Source: Nissolia schottii (lineage: Eukaryota; Streptophyta; Magnoliopsida; Fabales; Fabaceae). From it: a stretch of 64,000 bases of DNA. The position numbers were made by a program, and so were the translations under genes. Below, in pieces: positions 12,657 to 25,300 of this stretch (its first letter is position 1; each line of letters begins with the position of its first letter). The stretch covers positions 62,001-126,000 of the forward strand of contig QANU01113210.1 in assembly GCA_003254905.1 (NCBI GenBank), read 5' to 3'. The notes below the pieces were generated by a model. That model ran no database searches, had not been told where the DNA came from, and worked only from the letters and a program-made list of their open reading frames with translations.

Positions 12657-15600
12657 ATGAAGCAGCATGGCAAAAGCAGGATTCCGGATTCCCCTGAATC
12701 CCAATCCGAGGAGAGTGAGACCGACGAGTTTTATTCTTCTTATAGTTCCTCGGACAATGTGGGTAACTTCAAAACCATGAGGCTAATGATTTTTTATTTT
12801 TATGAAACAACGATAACAAAGTTGATCGTAAATGTGTTTGCTTTTGATTTTGATGATTAAAGGAAGAGGAGGAGGAGTTAAAGAAGGAGTTGGCTGATGC
12901 AACGTTCGAGGAGCTGCAGAAAGCACGCTCAAATGGGACACTTGCAGTTTTCCAGAAAGACAAAGAGGACAAAAAGCGGAAAAGGGCCAACAGGAATAGG
13001 TATTGCACTAAATTTTTAATTGAGGGTGCATTTGTTTAAGCTTATGAAATAAAAGTTACTTCATGATCTAGGTTTCTCTTAATTTTTTCTTCAGAAGGTT
13101 GGTCTTTAGTTTTTTTTTTTCAAGAAAAAAACTTATTGTACTACTATTTTATATGTCTTTTAATTAGAGAATTGTTTCTTTTTTAAATTGGGCAAAATTA
13201 AAGTTGACAGATTAGTCTCCCAAAAATGATGGCACATATAGTCATTGAAAAGGACTAATTTGACTGAAATTTTTTAACTCGCACGGACAATGTTGGGGTT
13301 GTCATTTATCCTGACAAGTTCCGATTTAATAATGTGATTAAATACTTAGGAGTAACTGTTTTTTGTGCTTGCGTAGGCCAGTGGAGGCTAGTAGCAAGAA
13401 GCCAGTTCCTAGATTTAGAGAGGTCGTCCAAGCTCCAAAGAAGGTTTGAGTTTTCTTATCAATTGTATGGAGTGTAATGTGCTCTACTTCTCTTTGTGAT
13501 GTTTCTTTTTCACTAACGCTATGAAATCGAATAGGTGATCTTTCAGCATCTCGTGAGAATGATCTTTAACTTGCAAAGCAATTCAATATTTAAGACCGAC
13601 CCTGTAACAACCATACATGAACAGGGAATAAGACCTTATGCAGCATGTTGCTTATTGTTTGCTTTCTCACGTGCACAGACATCCACATACTTGATTAAGC
13701 CTCTGAATTCATTATCATATGTGTAAATTTAGGGTATAAGCTGGGTTGTGTGGATTACATTAATGCCTTTTGCTACATACACACTTTGAAGTTTTCGAAT
13801 TTCGGGGTTTGTGTACTATGAAATGGAAATTATGTTGAATTTGAGTATGGATATGGTCTTTCCATTTATATATCTGGATATTTTTGTTGAATTATTTCAG
13901 GTTGTACGTGATCCACGATTTGATTCTCTTTGTGGAAAACTTGACCCCGAGGGGTATGTTCATGTCAGGACACATTTACCCTTTTTCGGCAGTTTATCTT
14001 GTGTTAAGATATTATCTAACTTTTTGTAGCAATCATCATGGCAAGTTAAGCATTTGAGAGCATGTTTAGACAAGTGTCATTCCTTTAGTATTGTTTGAAC
14101 CAAAAGCTCGTTACCATGTAAAGGAGACAACTTAGTAAGAACTTAGAATGGTTAAAGCAGTGGATAGAAGAACGCTAATTTCACATTAAAGTCTTGCTTT
14201 ATTTGAAAAAAAATTTCCATGCTCCAATTTAAAATAATCCTTAAAACTGTTATTATGTCATCGATAATTCTTTGTTTTGATAAAATCCTTGGCTGCTGAC
14301 TTAAAGAGTATTATGTCTCTACTATGCATTAGAAGCTGTCAGATAATGTTGAAGGCACCTTTTTGCTGATATGTACTCTCAGTGCATGAGAAACAGTTGC
14401 ATTTGATTTGTAACTATTGATAGATCTCCAATCCATGGTCTTATTCAGATAAATCTATATTTGATTCATCACACATATTCATGCATGTTCAAGGAGCATG
14501 TTGTAAGATAGGGTGTTGATCTTACCATAAGGATGCAGTAGAAATGGGTATATTTCTGCTTTACATTATTGCTGAAGCATGTTTGTTTTGGAGTAGCATT
14601 TAGTTTGTTCTTTCCATGGGTGATGTTAGCTAGTTCTTGATTCCTGCAATGCCCTGTCCTTTTAGCAGGTAGCATTTTCTTGGGAATAACTATTTAATTA
14701 CATAATTAATAGTTCTAGCCTAGTAGCATTTACTTTCCAGTATACTTTATTTAACTATTGCTGGATTATACATGTGATGTGAACTAATGCAAGTGTTTTT
14801 ATGTCGCTATTTTATTTTAAGCAAATTTTTTATTTACTACATCTGGAAGATTATCTAGTTTCATGCAATGGGAACTAAGTGGCACTAGTGATATATATGG
14901 TACTTGGAATTGCAGGTTTAGGAAGAGATATAATTTTTTATATGAAAATGATCTTCCTGCTGAAAGAGAGGTAGCCTTCTTGATTCTAAAAAATTGTCTC
15001 GAGCTTATTCTATTACTTCCCTTTTATGACATCTTCTGTGCATGGCAGGCTCTAAAGAAGCAATTGAAAAAACACAAAGATCCTGAGAAAATCCATGAAT
15101 TAGAAGAACACATGTCCTGGATTGTAAGTAATTCTCCTTGGAGTTTGTCTTCTACCTCGTGAAGCATGACATGTTGATTTACTTGATCACATATACATAT
15201 GCATTTACAGGATAAACAGCTGAAGTCTGGTTCAGCAAAGAATATTGATGCAGAGATATTGGCTAAGCACAAGAAGAGAGAGAGAGAAGCAGCAAAGCAG
15301 GGAAAACGCCCATTTTATCTCAAGCAGTGTAATGCTTCTCTATCCTTCCCCGTTCTGTCCTCCCTCTCTCTCCCCCATATGTTTGAAATGTGATTTTTGC
15401 TAGTGTTAATTTTGTCTGATTCTTTATAAGAGGGATTAAGGTCCTTTCGAATCCCAAAATATAAGGTACGAGTTCTGAACATGGAGCCAATGCAGCTTGA
15501 TTAGAGGGACTGCTATAACCCTGAAATAGTTTCAATATTAGAATAACCTTAGTTCCCTTTTCACTTGTAGCACATTTGTGATAGTAGTGATAATGTGTTT

Positions 15601-16068
15601 GACAGTGATAATGCTAGCAATCTGTGACAGCCATATCTATGTAGTATGATTTGAAAGCAATCTAGTTCGTTGCTGGCTCCAAATTGTCAGATCTAATGGC
15701 AGTGTTATAAATCTGAGGGTTAAGTGGTGCCAAATGAACTTGGAAACTCAGTTTTTCAAACAAGTAGTCAAATAGATAGGAAACTTAACATCAAGTAGAT
15801 GTTGACTTTTTTTTCCCCCTTACAGCTGAAATCCGGAAGCAAAAACTTATTGAAAAGTATAAGCATCTCAAGGTATGCATGCGCCACAGATCATCATGTT
15901 CACCCGTCCCTATAAAGTCTTTCTAAGATTTATCCTAATTCTATATTTGCACACTGTTTTCAGTCATCTGGCAAACTTGAAGCATTTGTTGAGAAAAGGA
16001 GGAGGAGGAATGCCGCAAAGGAACGCAGATACATGCCATATCGTAGATCGGGTGACGATGTGGAATAA
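12657..16068 (+). CDS. RRP36: rRNA-processing protein RRP36 homologue
   Basis: RRP36 is a nucleolar factor of the small-subunit processome, needed for early cleavage of pre-rRNA and 18S maturation. Nine coding exons can be read: 12657-12758 (or 12762), 12863 (or 12867)-12999, 13377-13443, 13901-13953, 14916-14970, 15049-15123, 15211-15328, 15826-15872 and 15964-16068. They give about 252 residues. An acidic, Ser-rich N-terminus is followed by the family core: ELADATFEELQKARSNG, PVPRFREVV, VVRDPRFDSLCGKLD, FRKRYNFLYENDLPAEREAL and then RPFYLKQSEIRKQKLIEKYK, FVEKRRRRNAAKERRYMP. It is basic and coiled-coil-like throughout. The first junction is ambiguous (AAT|GTGGGT or GTGG|GTAACT) but both choices keep frame and length. 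All other borders are canonical. It is apparently intact; the start is the first ATG in the open frame. Confidence 0.93.
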
Positions 16069-17318
16069 GGTTAACTATAAAGTTCTTCTATATGCTCTCT
16101 ATAACCTAGCACCAAAATAGAAACTGGTGTACTTTGTCTTAATATATGGGGATTAACATTAATCCCTTGTTGAATTCCCCAAAAGATAATCCTTTCTTGA
16201 TGACTATCGTTGTCTTTTTGGCGAGTGTATGGTATAGTCTATTCTGCAAGATTTACTAGCATTTTTTTTATAACAATGTGGGAGACCTCAATCTAGGTGA
16301 GTATAGGCTACAAGGCAATCTACTAACAACTACTCGTGTTATGTTGTGGGGGAATGTCTTTGCCATTATTATTTGGTCCCTTGTTTTTGTGAATGGTGCT
16401 TCTCTAATAGCATATTTCGCGGAGATGTTAGAATTTATAGCCAATTTTTTATTTTAAGAGTGGAGAGTTCCAGTGTCAATCAGAGTTTGGAGTGCTAGGC
16501 AGCATGTGATTACAGAGCATATTATTGATGTATGCGGGTTAAAGAGGAAAATCAATTCAGTAATTGTGCACACATGTTATTCCTATTTTGTGTTTCGAGT
16601 ACATGAATGACTTTGGTTAGATTCTTATATTATTTACATTATTCCTCCATCGGTAATTTCTTTGACTCGGGAGAATTCAGTATAAAATATGAAGTTTGTC
16701 CTATCTTTTTTCTTGGCACCAAGTTTAGTCGCTATGCATGTCATTTTCATATCTAGCTCTTTTACTTGATGCCAATTTATATTTCCGCCAATTTTAGCAT
16801 TAATGCCAAATGCTGATGCTGCCAAGTTGTTGACAGCCACTGCTCACTGTTTACTTCGAACGCAAAAAATCTCAGAAAGTAGACGCACGTCGCTCTCATT
16901 TTATCAAATTTCACCTCTAAATTTTTTTCCCAATAATTTCAATGTGGCTAAAAAAAATCTGATGATTTCAGTCTTTTCACTCTTTAAAACTTGCGTCATG
17001 CTTGTTCCACTTTATACATCATGATTAGGCATTATCCTGGTTGTTTATGTTTACAGTAATTCATCATTATCACCCGCAGATTCGTTCCCAAACTTTTGAA
17101 GTAGGCAAACTTGTTTCGGAAGCAATCAAATGTTTATCAAGTTTGTCCATGGTGTTAAGTGGTTGTTCAACCCAACAAACGGTTGATGATGTAGCACATT
17201 AAAGGTCATATAGTTGCGTGAAAGGCAGTTCCATAAACATTAAATTAGTCTCTAAACTTTTGAAACTCTTCAACTTAAATACTTAATCTTGACCCTAGCT
17301 TAAACTTACATCTCCCAA
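16069..17318. other. Intergenic, nothing recognised
   Basis: AT-rich sequence after the RRP36 stop, which will include its 3' UTR. Short open frames (for example 16634-16840) show no family resemblance. No RNA gene or transposon end was recognised. Confidence 0.5.
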
Positions 17319-17932
17319 TTTTAAACCTTAATCTCTCAAATTAACACCCGTTAACTAACCTAATTAAATCCTAACCACTTAATTAAATATCCTAATAACT
17401 AATTAACATAATTATAACAACTAATTAACAAATTAAAAATAAAATCATCACCCCAGGGACCATGTTTCGGTCCCTCCCCAAGCTCCTCAAGTTAACACTG
17501 TTAATACTAAGGTTAACAGGAGGCTAATAAAATTAGAGAGGGAAATTATGATGTTGAAAGGGTGGGTGTGGGTTCAAAGTGTATTAATTGTAATTTGTGT
17601 TATTTTGATTTTGAAACTATTTTTTAAGTACAAAGGTGTGAGGTTTTGGTTATGTAACATAGTGGTGGAATGATATGAATGAATGTCATGTTTGATCGAT
17701 TTGTATTGATTTTTTCTCTTACTTCAATTGAAGAATGACCTGGCGCAAGAGGGACAGACCAAAATGTCCTAGGTACGGGGAAGGAACCAAAACGTTGTCC
17801 CTGGGTGATTATTTAATTTTTTTTATTTGTTAATTAGTAGTTATAATTATGTCAGTTATTAGGATTTTCAATTAAGTGGTTAGGGGTTAATTAGATTAGT
17901 TAGGTATTAATTTGGGGATTAGAGTTCTAAAT
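17319..17932. mobile_element. Inverted-repeat (MITE-like) element
   Basis: The left arm (~17319-17500) and the reverse complement of the right arm (~17745-17932) correspond closely. Both contain AATTAACACC/AATTAATACC, CCTAACCACTTAATT, ATAATTATAAC and CCAGGGAC followed by a C/G-rich block. The arms are about 180 bp with scattered mismatches, separated by ~240 bp of unrelated sequence. There is no coding capacity. A clear target duplication could not be fixed, so the superfamily is open. Confidence 0.55.
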
Positions 17933-17954
17933 GGTTCATTATGACCTAGAACTT

Positions 17955-20154
17955 GTTATGGTGTTGGTGGTTCATTATGACATAGAATTTCACCAAATGG
18001 ATGTAAAGACCCACCTTCTTGAATGGAGACTTGGAAGAAGAAGTTTATATGAACCAACCAGAAAGATTTTCTTCCATAGAAAAAGAAAACTTACTGTGTA
18101 AATTAAAGAAGTCAATATATGAACTAAAACAAGCTTCCCGACAGTAGTATCTTAAGTTTAATGATACCATTACATCATATGATTTTGTAGAGATTATTGT
18201 TGATCAGTGTATCTACATGAAGGCTAGTGGGAGTAAGTTTACTATTTTAGTTTAATATGTTGACGACATTCTTATTGCTAATGATATTTGCTTGTTACAA
18301 GATGTAAAGAAATTTCTTTGTACTAAATTTGAAATAAACGATATAGGAGATGCTTCCTATGTGATTGGAATAGAAATATTCCAGTGATAGAACAAAAGGA
18401 ACATTAGGATTATCTCAAAAAGGTTATATCAATAAAATTTTATAGAGATTTAGAATGGAAAAAATGCTCTTTAGGGATAGTTCCAATTCAGAAGGGAGAC
18501 AATTTTAGTTAAATGCAATGTCCCAAGAATGATTTAGAACGAAAAGAAATAGAATATATTCCCCGTGCTTCAGTTGTTGGGAGTTTAATGTATTCCCAAA
18601 CATGCACTCGACTAGATATAGGTTTTGTTGTTGGCATGTTAGGTCGTTATCAAAGTAATCTCGGGATAGACCATTGGAAAGCTGCAAAGAAAGTCCTTAA
18701 GTATTTACAAGGCACCAAGGATCACATGCTCACGTATAAGAGATCAAATTGCCTTGAAGTGATTGGCTACTTGGATTCAGACTATATCGGTTGTGTAGAT
18801 TCGAGAAAATCTACATTTGGCTATATCTTCCTATTAGTTGGAGGAGCAAATTCATGGAAAAGTGGAAAGCAATATACCATTCCTACTTTTACTGTGGAGG
18901 CTAAATTTGTGGTATGTTTTGAGGCTACGGTTCATGCATTATGGTTGCAGAATTTTATCTTAGGGCTTGGTGTTGTCGGCAGTATAGCTAAGGCTAGAAT
19001 TTATTGTGATAATTCTACAGCAGTTTTCTTCTCCAAGAATGAGAAATACTCAAAAGGTGCAAAACATATGGATTTGAAGTATTTTTCTGTTAAAGAAGAA
19101 GTGCGAAAACAAAAAGTATCAATTGAGCATATAAGTACTGATTTAATGATAGTGAATCTATTAACTAAAGGGTTGCGCCCCAAACCTTTTTTGGTCATGT
19201 TAGGCGGATGGACCTAATAGATAAGTCCTTGTTAACATGATAGTATGATATACATATATGTATGTATGGTTATCTTGCTCATTTCGTTGTGACACTGTTG
19301 AATTCAATTAAAGATATGTTTCTGCTTGTTTTACTTGGTGTCCACATTATGTTTTGTACATGTAGTATTTCGGTGTGATAACAAGTTATGTCTTAAAAGA
19401 CATTATAGTTTGAGAAAGTTATTTAAGTTGAATTGATTTGTGATATAGGGAAGGAATCATGTGTTAAATGACTTGGGACCGCCATGATCGAATCATTTCA
19501 ATTCAATTAAAGATCATGACTTGATAATTTTAATATATAGTGCACATTTATAGTTGTTGAATCGTCAAGTCATCACACGAGCCAAGTGGGAGATTGTTAA
19601 ATTATTTTAATTTAATAATCAATTATTGTGGCCTATGTAACTTATAAACTAACTCTAATTAAAGTGAATTAATGTGATGATGGTTATCCCAAAAATATGA
19701 ATAAAGTTAGTGTGAGTTATTTTCATTTAAAATAATCATTCCCTCTCCCTTTTAAAAGTTGTAGTTGTTGTTGGTTATGAAGAAGAAGTTTTTTTCTACA
19801 AAGAAAAAACCACCAAGTTTGAATGCATAGATTCTTCTTTAACCATCAAAAGGAAGAAAGAAAAGAGAAAGGAAGAGAAGGAAAAAAGGCAACCATTAAA
19901 TGAAAGAAAGAGCATTGCAACAAAGAAAAGATACATTACAAAAATCAGAAGAGCATGGATCTGGGTAAGTTTCTATTCCTAATTATGTGAAAATCATAAA
20001 ACATAAAGATTCTTAATAGTTGTAGTAATTTTTTAGAATATGAAAATTACATCTCACATCAATTTGTTTCAAACTTTGTCAAAAGTCAATCAAATCAATT
20101 ATTTGACGTCGGTCAATTTTGGCCATCTGAGACTAATTTAATTGACTCTTAACA
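17955..20154 (+). mobile_element. Ty1-copia retrotransposon, 5'-truncated, with 3' LTR
   Basis: Reverse transcriptase begins abruptly near 17955 (EFHQMDVKT), with frameshifts and stops. It includes [18 protein letters not shown] and the catalytic YVDDILIAN near 18250. RNase H follows at 18513-19217 in one long frame (RASVVGSLMYSQTCTR, DSDYIGCVDSRKSTFGYIF, IYCDNSTAVFFSKN, HMDLKYFSVKEEV). A polypurine tract, CCAAGTGGGAGA, ends just before 19594. The 3' LTR runs from TGTTAAATT at 19595 to CTTAACA at 20154 (560 bp). Gag, protease, integrase and the 5' LTR are absent, so it cannot move by itself. Its RNase H/LTR half is repeated at 32.1-33.5 kb. Confidence 0.85.
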
Positions 20155-20976
20155 ACCTTAACAAAAAATTTAATATTTTCCATAGTTTGAGGATCAACTT
20201 GAGAATCTAATGGTTTAATTAAATTATATTCAAGGAATGCAATCGTTACAACTTAAATGAAGAGGCCAAACTGAGAGACGTGTATCTTTTTAAGGGTCAA
20301 TTTTTAAAAATAAATAATGATAAAAGATCTAATAAGATTCAGTTACAGAAAATGGCGAAAAGTCTTATTAATATTTTCAGTAATTTGAAACGAACCAAAA
20401 AAAAAAAAAAAAGAATGGTTGTCAACTTTTACACACATTCTCAACCACTGTCCTGAATCTGGAACGTTGGGTTGGGTCCCCATCTTGCCTAAAGAGGAGG
20501 GGCACCTTATCACGCTGAACCAATAATTCAGATTTAGAAACCGTATAGCCAACACGGACCACATAGGGCATTATATGGCTAACTATGGACCCCATGTCAA
20601 AAATATTCAAATATAAAATGATGCACCGCTTTAACCCTCTGAAGAAGTCTAGCATGTTCTCACTGAACAAAATTATGGACCATTCAGAAATGTGTACCTT
20701 GTGCTACCCGAGTGTTAGGCAAGTTAAGAGGGGGCTGGGGTACAGAAACATTTAAAGCACTAAATGTTAATTTGTAATGATGTTTTGTTCTGTGATGTCC
20801 CTTTTAAAGTTCTTTTACCTACTTTTCGGTTCGAAACTAAAAAAATAAATTATTTGTCGTCATAAAAAGCGTGTCAATAAACTAAAATAGTATAAATAAT
20901 ACGGTTCCTTCCTTTCTTATCTAATTAAGTGGACAACTTGTGAAAAGCAGTAGAAGCCATTGAGGCAAAAAAGAGA
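20155..20976 (+). promoter_or_regulatory. Promoter region of the first plus-strand CYP76 gene
   Basis: AT-rich sequence between the copia LTR and the P450 ATG. A good TATA box, TATAAATA, lies at 20891-20898, about 80 bp before the ATG at 20977, a plausible spacing for transcription start and a short leader. The same block is present in the second unit (33.49-34.24 kb) but is separated there from its gene by an insertion. Confidence 0.5.
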
Positions 20977-22158
20977 ATGGATTACACGACACTTGTGCTA
21001 CTCATCTTATCATCTTTTGCCTCAGCAATTCTCTTATCCATCATCTCCAAACAAACCTCGAAGCCTTCCAAGCTTCCACCAGGCCCTCGTCCTTACCCTA
21101 TCATTGGAAACATCTTAGAGCTTCTTGGAGCCAATAAAAACCCTCTTGATGCATTCACTCAACTCTCCAAAACATATGGACCTATAACGACCATAAAGTT
21201 TGGGAAACTGACCTCCATAGTGATTTCATCTCCGGAAATAGCCAAAGAAGCACTCCACAGAAACGACATCGTTTTGTCTTCCAGGACAATCCCTGACGCT
21301 ATATGGTCACTTGAGGACCATTGCAAGAATTCAGTCATATGGTTGCCAACAAATTCTAAGTGGAGAACCCTCAGAAGAGCTTGCGCCACAAAGATATTCT
21401 CCCCTCAACAACTTGACTCTACGCAATTCCACCGCAGAAGAAAGGTGCACGCACAAATACTTACATCCATCAAATATTCCTCCCTTACACTTTTATTCAT
21501 GTAAAATTTAGGATCCGTTTAATTTACGTTTCTGTTTCTGTTTATTTTACCCTTTTTTTCTTTTTCTTGCTTTTAGGAAGAAAACAGTCCAAACAAAAGA
21601 AAATTGATTTCTTTTTTCATCTCTAGATTTTACTATTTTCCATGACAAAATTTTGGAAACAAAAAATAATATGAAAAGAGAAAATGAAAACAAATTGAAC
21701 TAAAAGATAAAACTATTCATTCTAGCATATATTATCTAGGAATAATTTTTTTTATTTAGGATAAAATTTGGTCAGTCTTTTTAAATTGAATTTTAAGCCA
21801 TTAAAGTTAGTTTAATGGTGAGATATTTCAGTAGTATGCAATACAATCTTAAGTTCAAGTCACAATAATTGCAACTGATATAATCTTTGTAATATAATTT
21901 TTTTTTTGAAAGATCGTGATTAAAATTATTTTGTAAGCATTTAATATTATATATGATTATTTAATGTATACTACCACATTCAAATTATACAAATTTATAA
22001 GGGTCGCGACATTTGCACCACAGTAGTTGCACACCCGTTGCGCACCTATGGTGCAATAAATGCGAAGTCAACAATCAAAGTATAATAATTACGTATTTTA
22101 CGTAATCATTTAAATTGATTGTCTCAAATAACAAAATATTATGTCTGTTTTCACTAAA

Positions 22159-22202
<44 letters not shown>

Positions 22203-22349
22203 TTATTTATCTTATATTGCAATGAAGCTAGTTGTGTCTCAAATAGCAAAAAAGTTAGGTCTGAGTACACAAAAAAGGTTATGTCTGTTTACTTAAACTG
22301 GTTACATCTCAAACAACAAAAATGTTAGGTCTCTTTTCACCAAAGGGTT

Positions 22350-22389
<40 letters not shown>

Positions 22390-25300
22390 AAGAGTTCACG
22401 AAAAGGCTATGTCTAAATACAATAAAAAGGTTGTGTCTTTTTACTTAAACATGTTGTGTCTCAAATAACAAAAAATGTAGGTCTAAATTCACGAAACAAT
22501 TGTGTTTAAGTGCAATAAAAAGTTGTGTCTGTTACTTAAATTGACCTAACTTTCTTTATTTTTTTTGTTTTGTGAAACACCCTAGCTAGTTGGCCTATGC
22601 TTAAGTCATAGACTTCCTGGCTAGGTAGTGCTCTTCTGGTGCTGCGAACCGTTATGATTCTATATCCTGTTTTGAAATTAGAGTTTACAACATAAGGGCC
22701 AATTTAAAATTTCTTTTCATTGTACTATGAAAATATCGAGCCATACGCATCATACATCGCATAGGTGTATCGTAAAAGAAGATAAGGAAGGACGAGTACA
22801 TACCTGGCATATGGCGAGTACCTGAAGAAAATACACATACGGCCCACAAATAGCACACACATAATTATACATTTTTATAATAACAAGCGTCCTTGTCCTA
22901 CGGGGGACATACATAGTCTGCATCAGTGCATCCATATATATACAATACTCCCTACGTATATAACCTAAAATGAGCAAAATAACCCTACGTACACGGATGA
23001 GTACTACTCATTTCATGTACTACATACTCCTATGGTTGCATCTCGGGCGGCATCCTGATATCCTACTCGTCAGAATCCTCCTCCATCTCTGCGGGATCCA
23101 CCTCGTCCTCGCTCGAGATCCCGGCCACGGTGGTGAACTCTCGAGTCGTAACTATGCATGGTCGTACTGGTAGCACACTCTTGCGGGCGGTTGTGCGTAT
23201 ACCTCTCCCTCGTACCGGCGGTGTAGCTGGCTCTGGGTCGGCCTCTGGCTCAGGCCTCTGTGGGGGCTCTGGTCTCTGGGTGGAGTGGCATCATCGTCAT
23301 CCACGTGAATCGGGTCGCGAGGGCTGCTACCCGGACGCTCGTCGATCCAGATAGGACGCATAGGTGATGACCCTGGCCCGCGGAGTCTACGGCGCACCTG
23401 CTCGGGGCTCTCTCCTGGAAAGTTCGCAGGGGCGAACGTGTTGGTCTCCAACAAGGTATAGGTCCGATAGTTGCGCTGTCGAGAGCGCGTAAACAGCCAG
23501 ACATCCTTGGGCGGCGGTGACGACATGCTGATCAGCTGGAGCCATACACGAGTGGGGATAAGAACGACTGCGTTCTTAGTGGAAACTTTACGTGGCTACT
23601 ATAGTTCAATTACTCGGGCATTCTCCAGCCACTCAAGAAAGACCTCTAAGTTTCATGCAATACTACATCCTACCAGTTATTATCTTGTACCTACACCCTG
23701 AGCAGCTTTATCTATTTTACCAGGTGACTGGGTGTCTAGTCTTGTCATTACTTAGGCTTCGCGCTTGTTAACTGTACGTGGTTTCTAGAGACATACTATT
23801 CGTCTTGGGACGTTCCCTTGACGATACATAATGCATGAGCAGTAAAACATAATGCTTAAACAGGTATACATACATATTTATCATCCAATCATCATTCATC
23901 CAATCATACATGTAACTACATAGTGCATGAGGGGACTTGGGGATCTCTTACGCGCTCTGTGGCTGCGTCCTACTTAGTCCTTGCATCTTTGTAGCCGTGG
24001 CCTCAGACTACAACCTCTTTTTGCTACTATTGCATCGACCCGGCGGCGCTCTTTACCGGTGTGGTAGCTAACCACGTAAGGCTCATAGGAGGTAAACATC
24101 GAATGCAATTAGTGCAACCATCCCCTATGGCATGGCGAGGGATCAGACCTATGAATGATCAGGCGTGGACACACTTTGACCGGCCCTATGGCGCGATCCG
24201 TTTCTCTTTTTCTCTTTTAGTGGGGCCCCTTAGTTTCATTTCATTCAAACAGGCCTATGCCTGAGTTTCATAGCTGGGCCTATGCCCGTTGCTCATATCT
24301 GGGCCTATGCCCATTTGGTATCGTGGTCAGGTCTCTTTACCTGCGTTACTCGTAACCAATCCATCTTGCTGAACTGGCGAGGGGCGTGTCTGTAAGACTT
24401 TGCCAAGAGAATAGGGATTCCTAATCATATAACTATACTCCTTAACTGGGTCGGCCGTACCAACTGGGGTCGGGACCTTCCTAACTGTCTTTATTTCCTG
24501 GAATTTCATTATGATCTTCGTTACTTTTAAGGTGAACCTCTAATTATCTAAGGTCGCCCTAACTCCTATGACGGCCTTTCCTCATGATGCATGCTTGAAT
24601 TAGGCAAAGACATCCATAGCTATGCAGGTTGGATTCCATAGAACCTTTAAAATCATAAGTTTCCATTAGGCATTCGAATGCTTAAAATTGTGCATTCGAT
24701 TGCTTCTTTCAATCGAATCCCTTAGGGATTCAATCGGCTGAAATCCTTCTCGGGGTTTCATTCGATTGAAGTCCTCAAGTATTTGATTGAAATCCGTCGC
24801 AGTCTTGCATTCGAGTGAAATCCTCAAGTATTCGATTGAAATCCCCAAAATCTTCTTTCAATCGAATCCGTGGGAATTCAATCGATTGCTACAGTGAAAA
24901 ATCGCCCCAGAGTGCAAATTCTCCAGGGTTTGCTCTGCGTAACATTTTTCCCTTCAACAGTAATCCAATCCATACAGTTATGGTTTCCAAACTTCAAAAT
25001 CCTCTAAATCTAACCTCCCTAACTCGTTTCTCATAATTTTTGCAAAACAGTTTTTCAGTCACATACACAGAAATGCATTTAAACAATCATTAAACAAACC
25101 ACATAGACAGTGGGCTTAGAGTTACCCACATCGGATGGAGATTCCGGTCCGGTGAAGTTGAAGTAGAGAATTTTCCCCTTCGCGGTGGTGAGTTCCCGCA
25201 ATTTTTCGGAGTCCGAAAGCGCTTCCGCGATGTACCCGAGCGGGGCCTCTGTTTGTTTGAAAAAGAAATGAAAATGACGTTCTGAGGTGGCTATTTATAG

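Noticed and set aside
18513-19217. Possible independent host gene of 234 codons
   Set aside because: The motifs are those of copia reverse transcriptase/RNase H, and the upstream part is broken, so it is a retrotransposon remnant.
24670-24890. Regularly repeated motif that might suggest a CRISPR-like array
   Set aside because: Units vary in length and sequence and occur in both orientations inside a plant LTR; CRISPR arrays are not expected in a plant nuclear genome.
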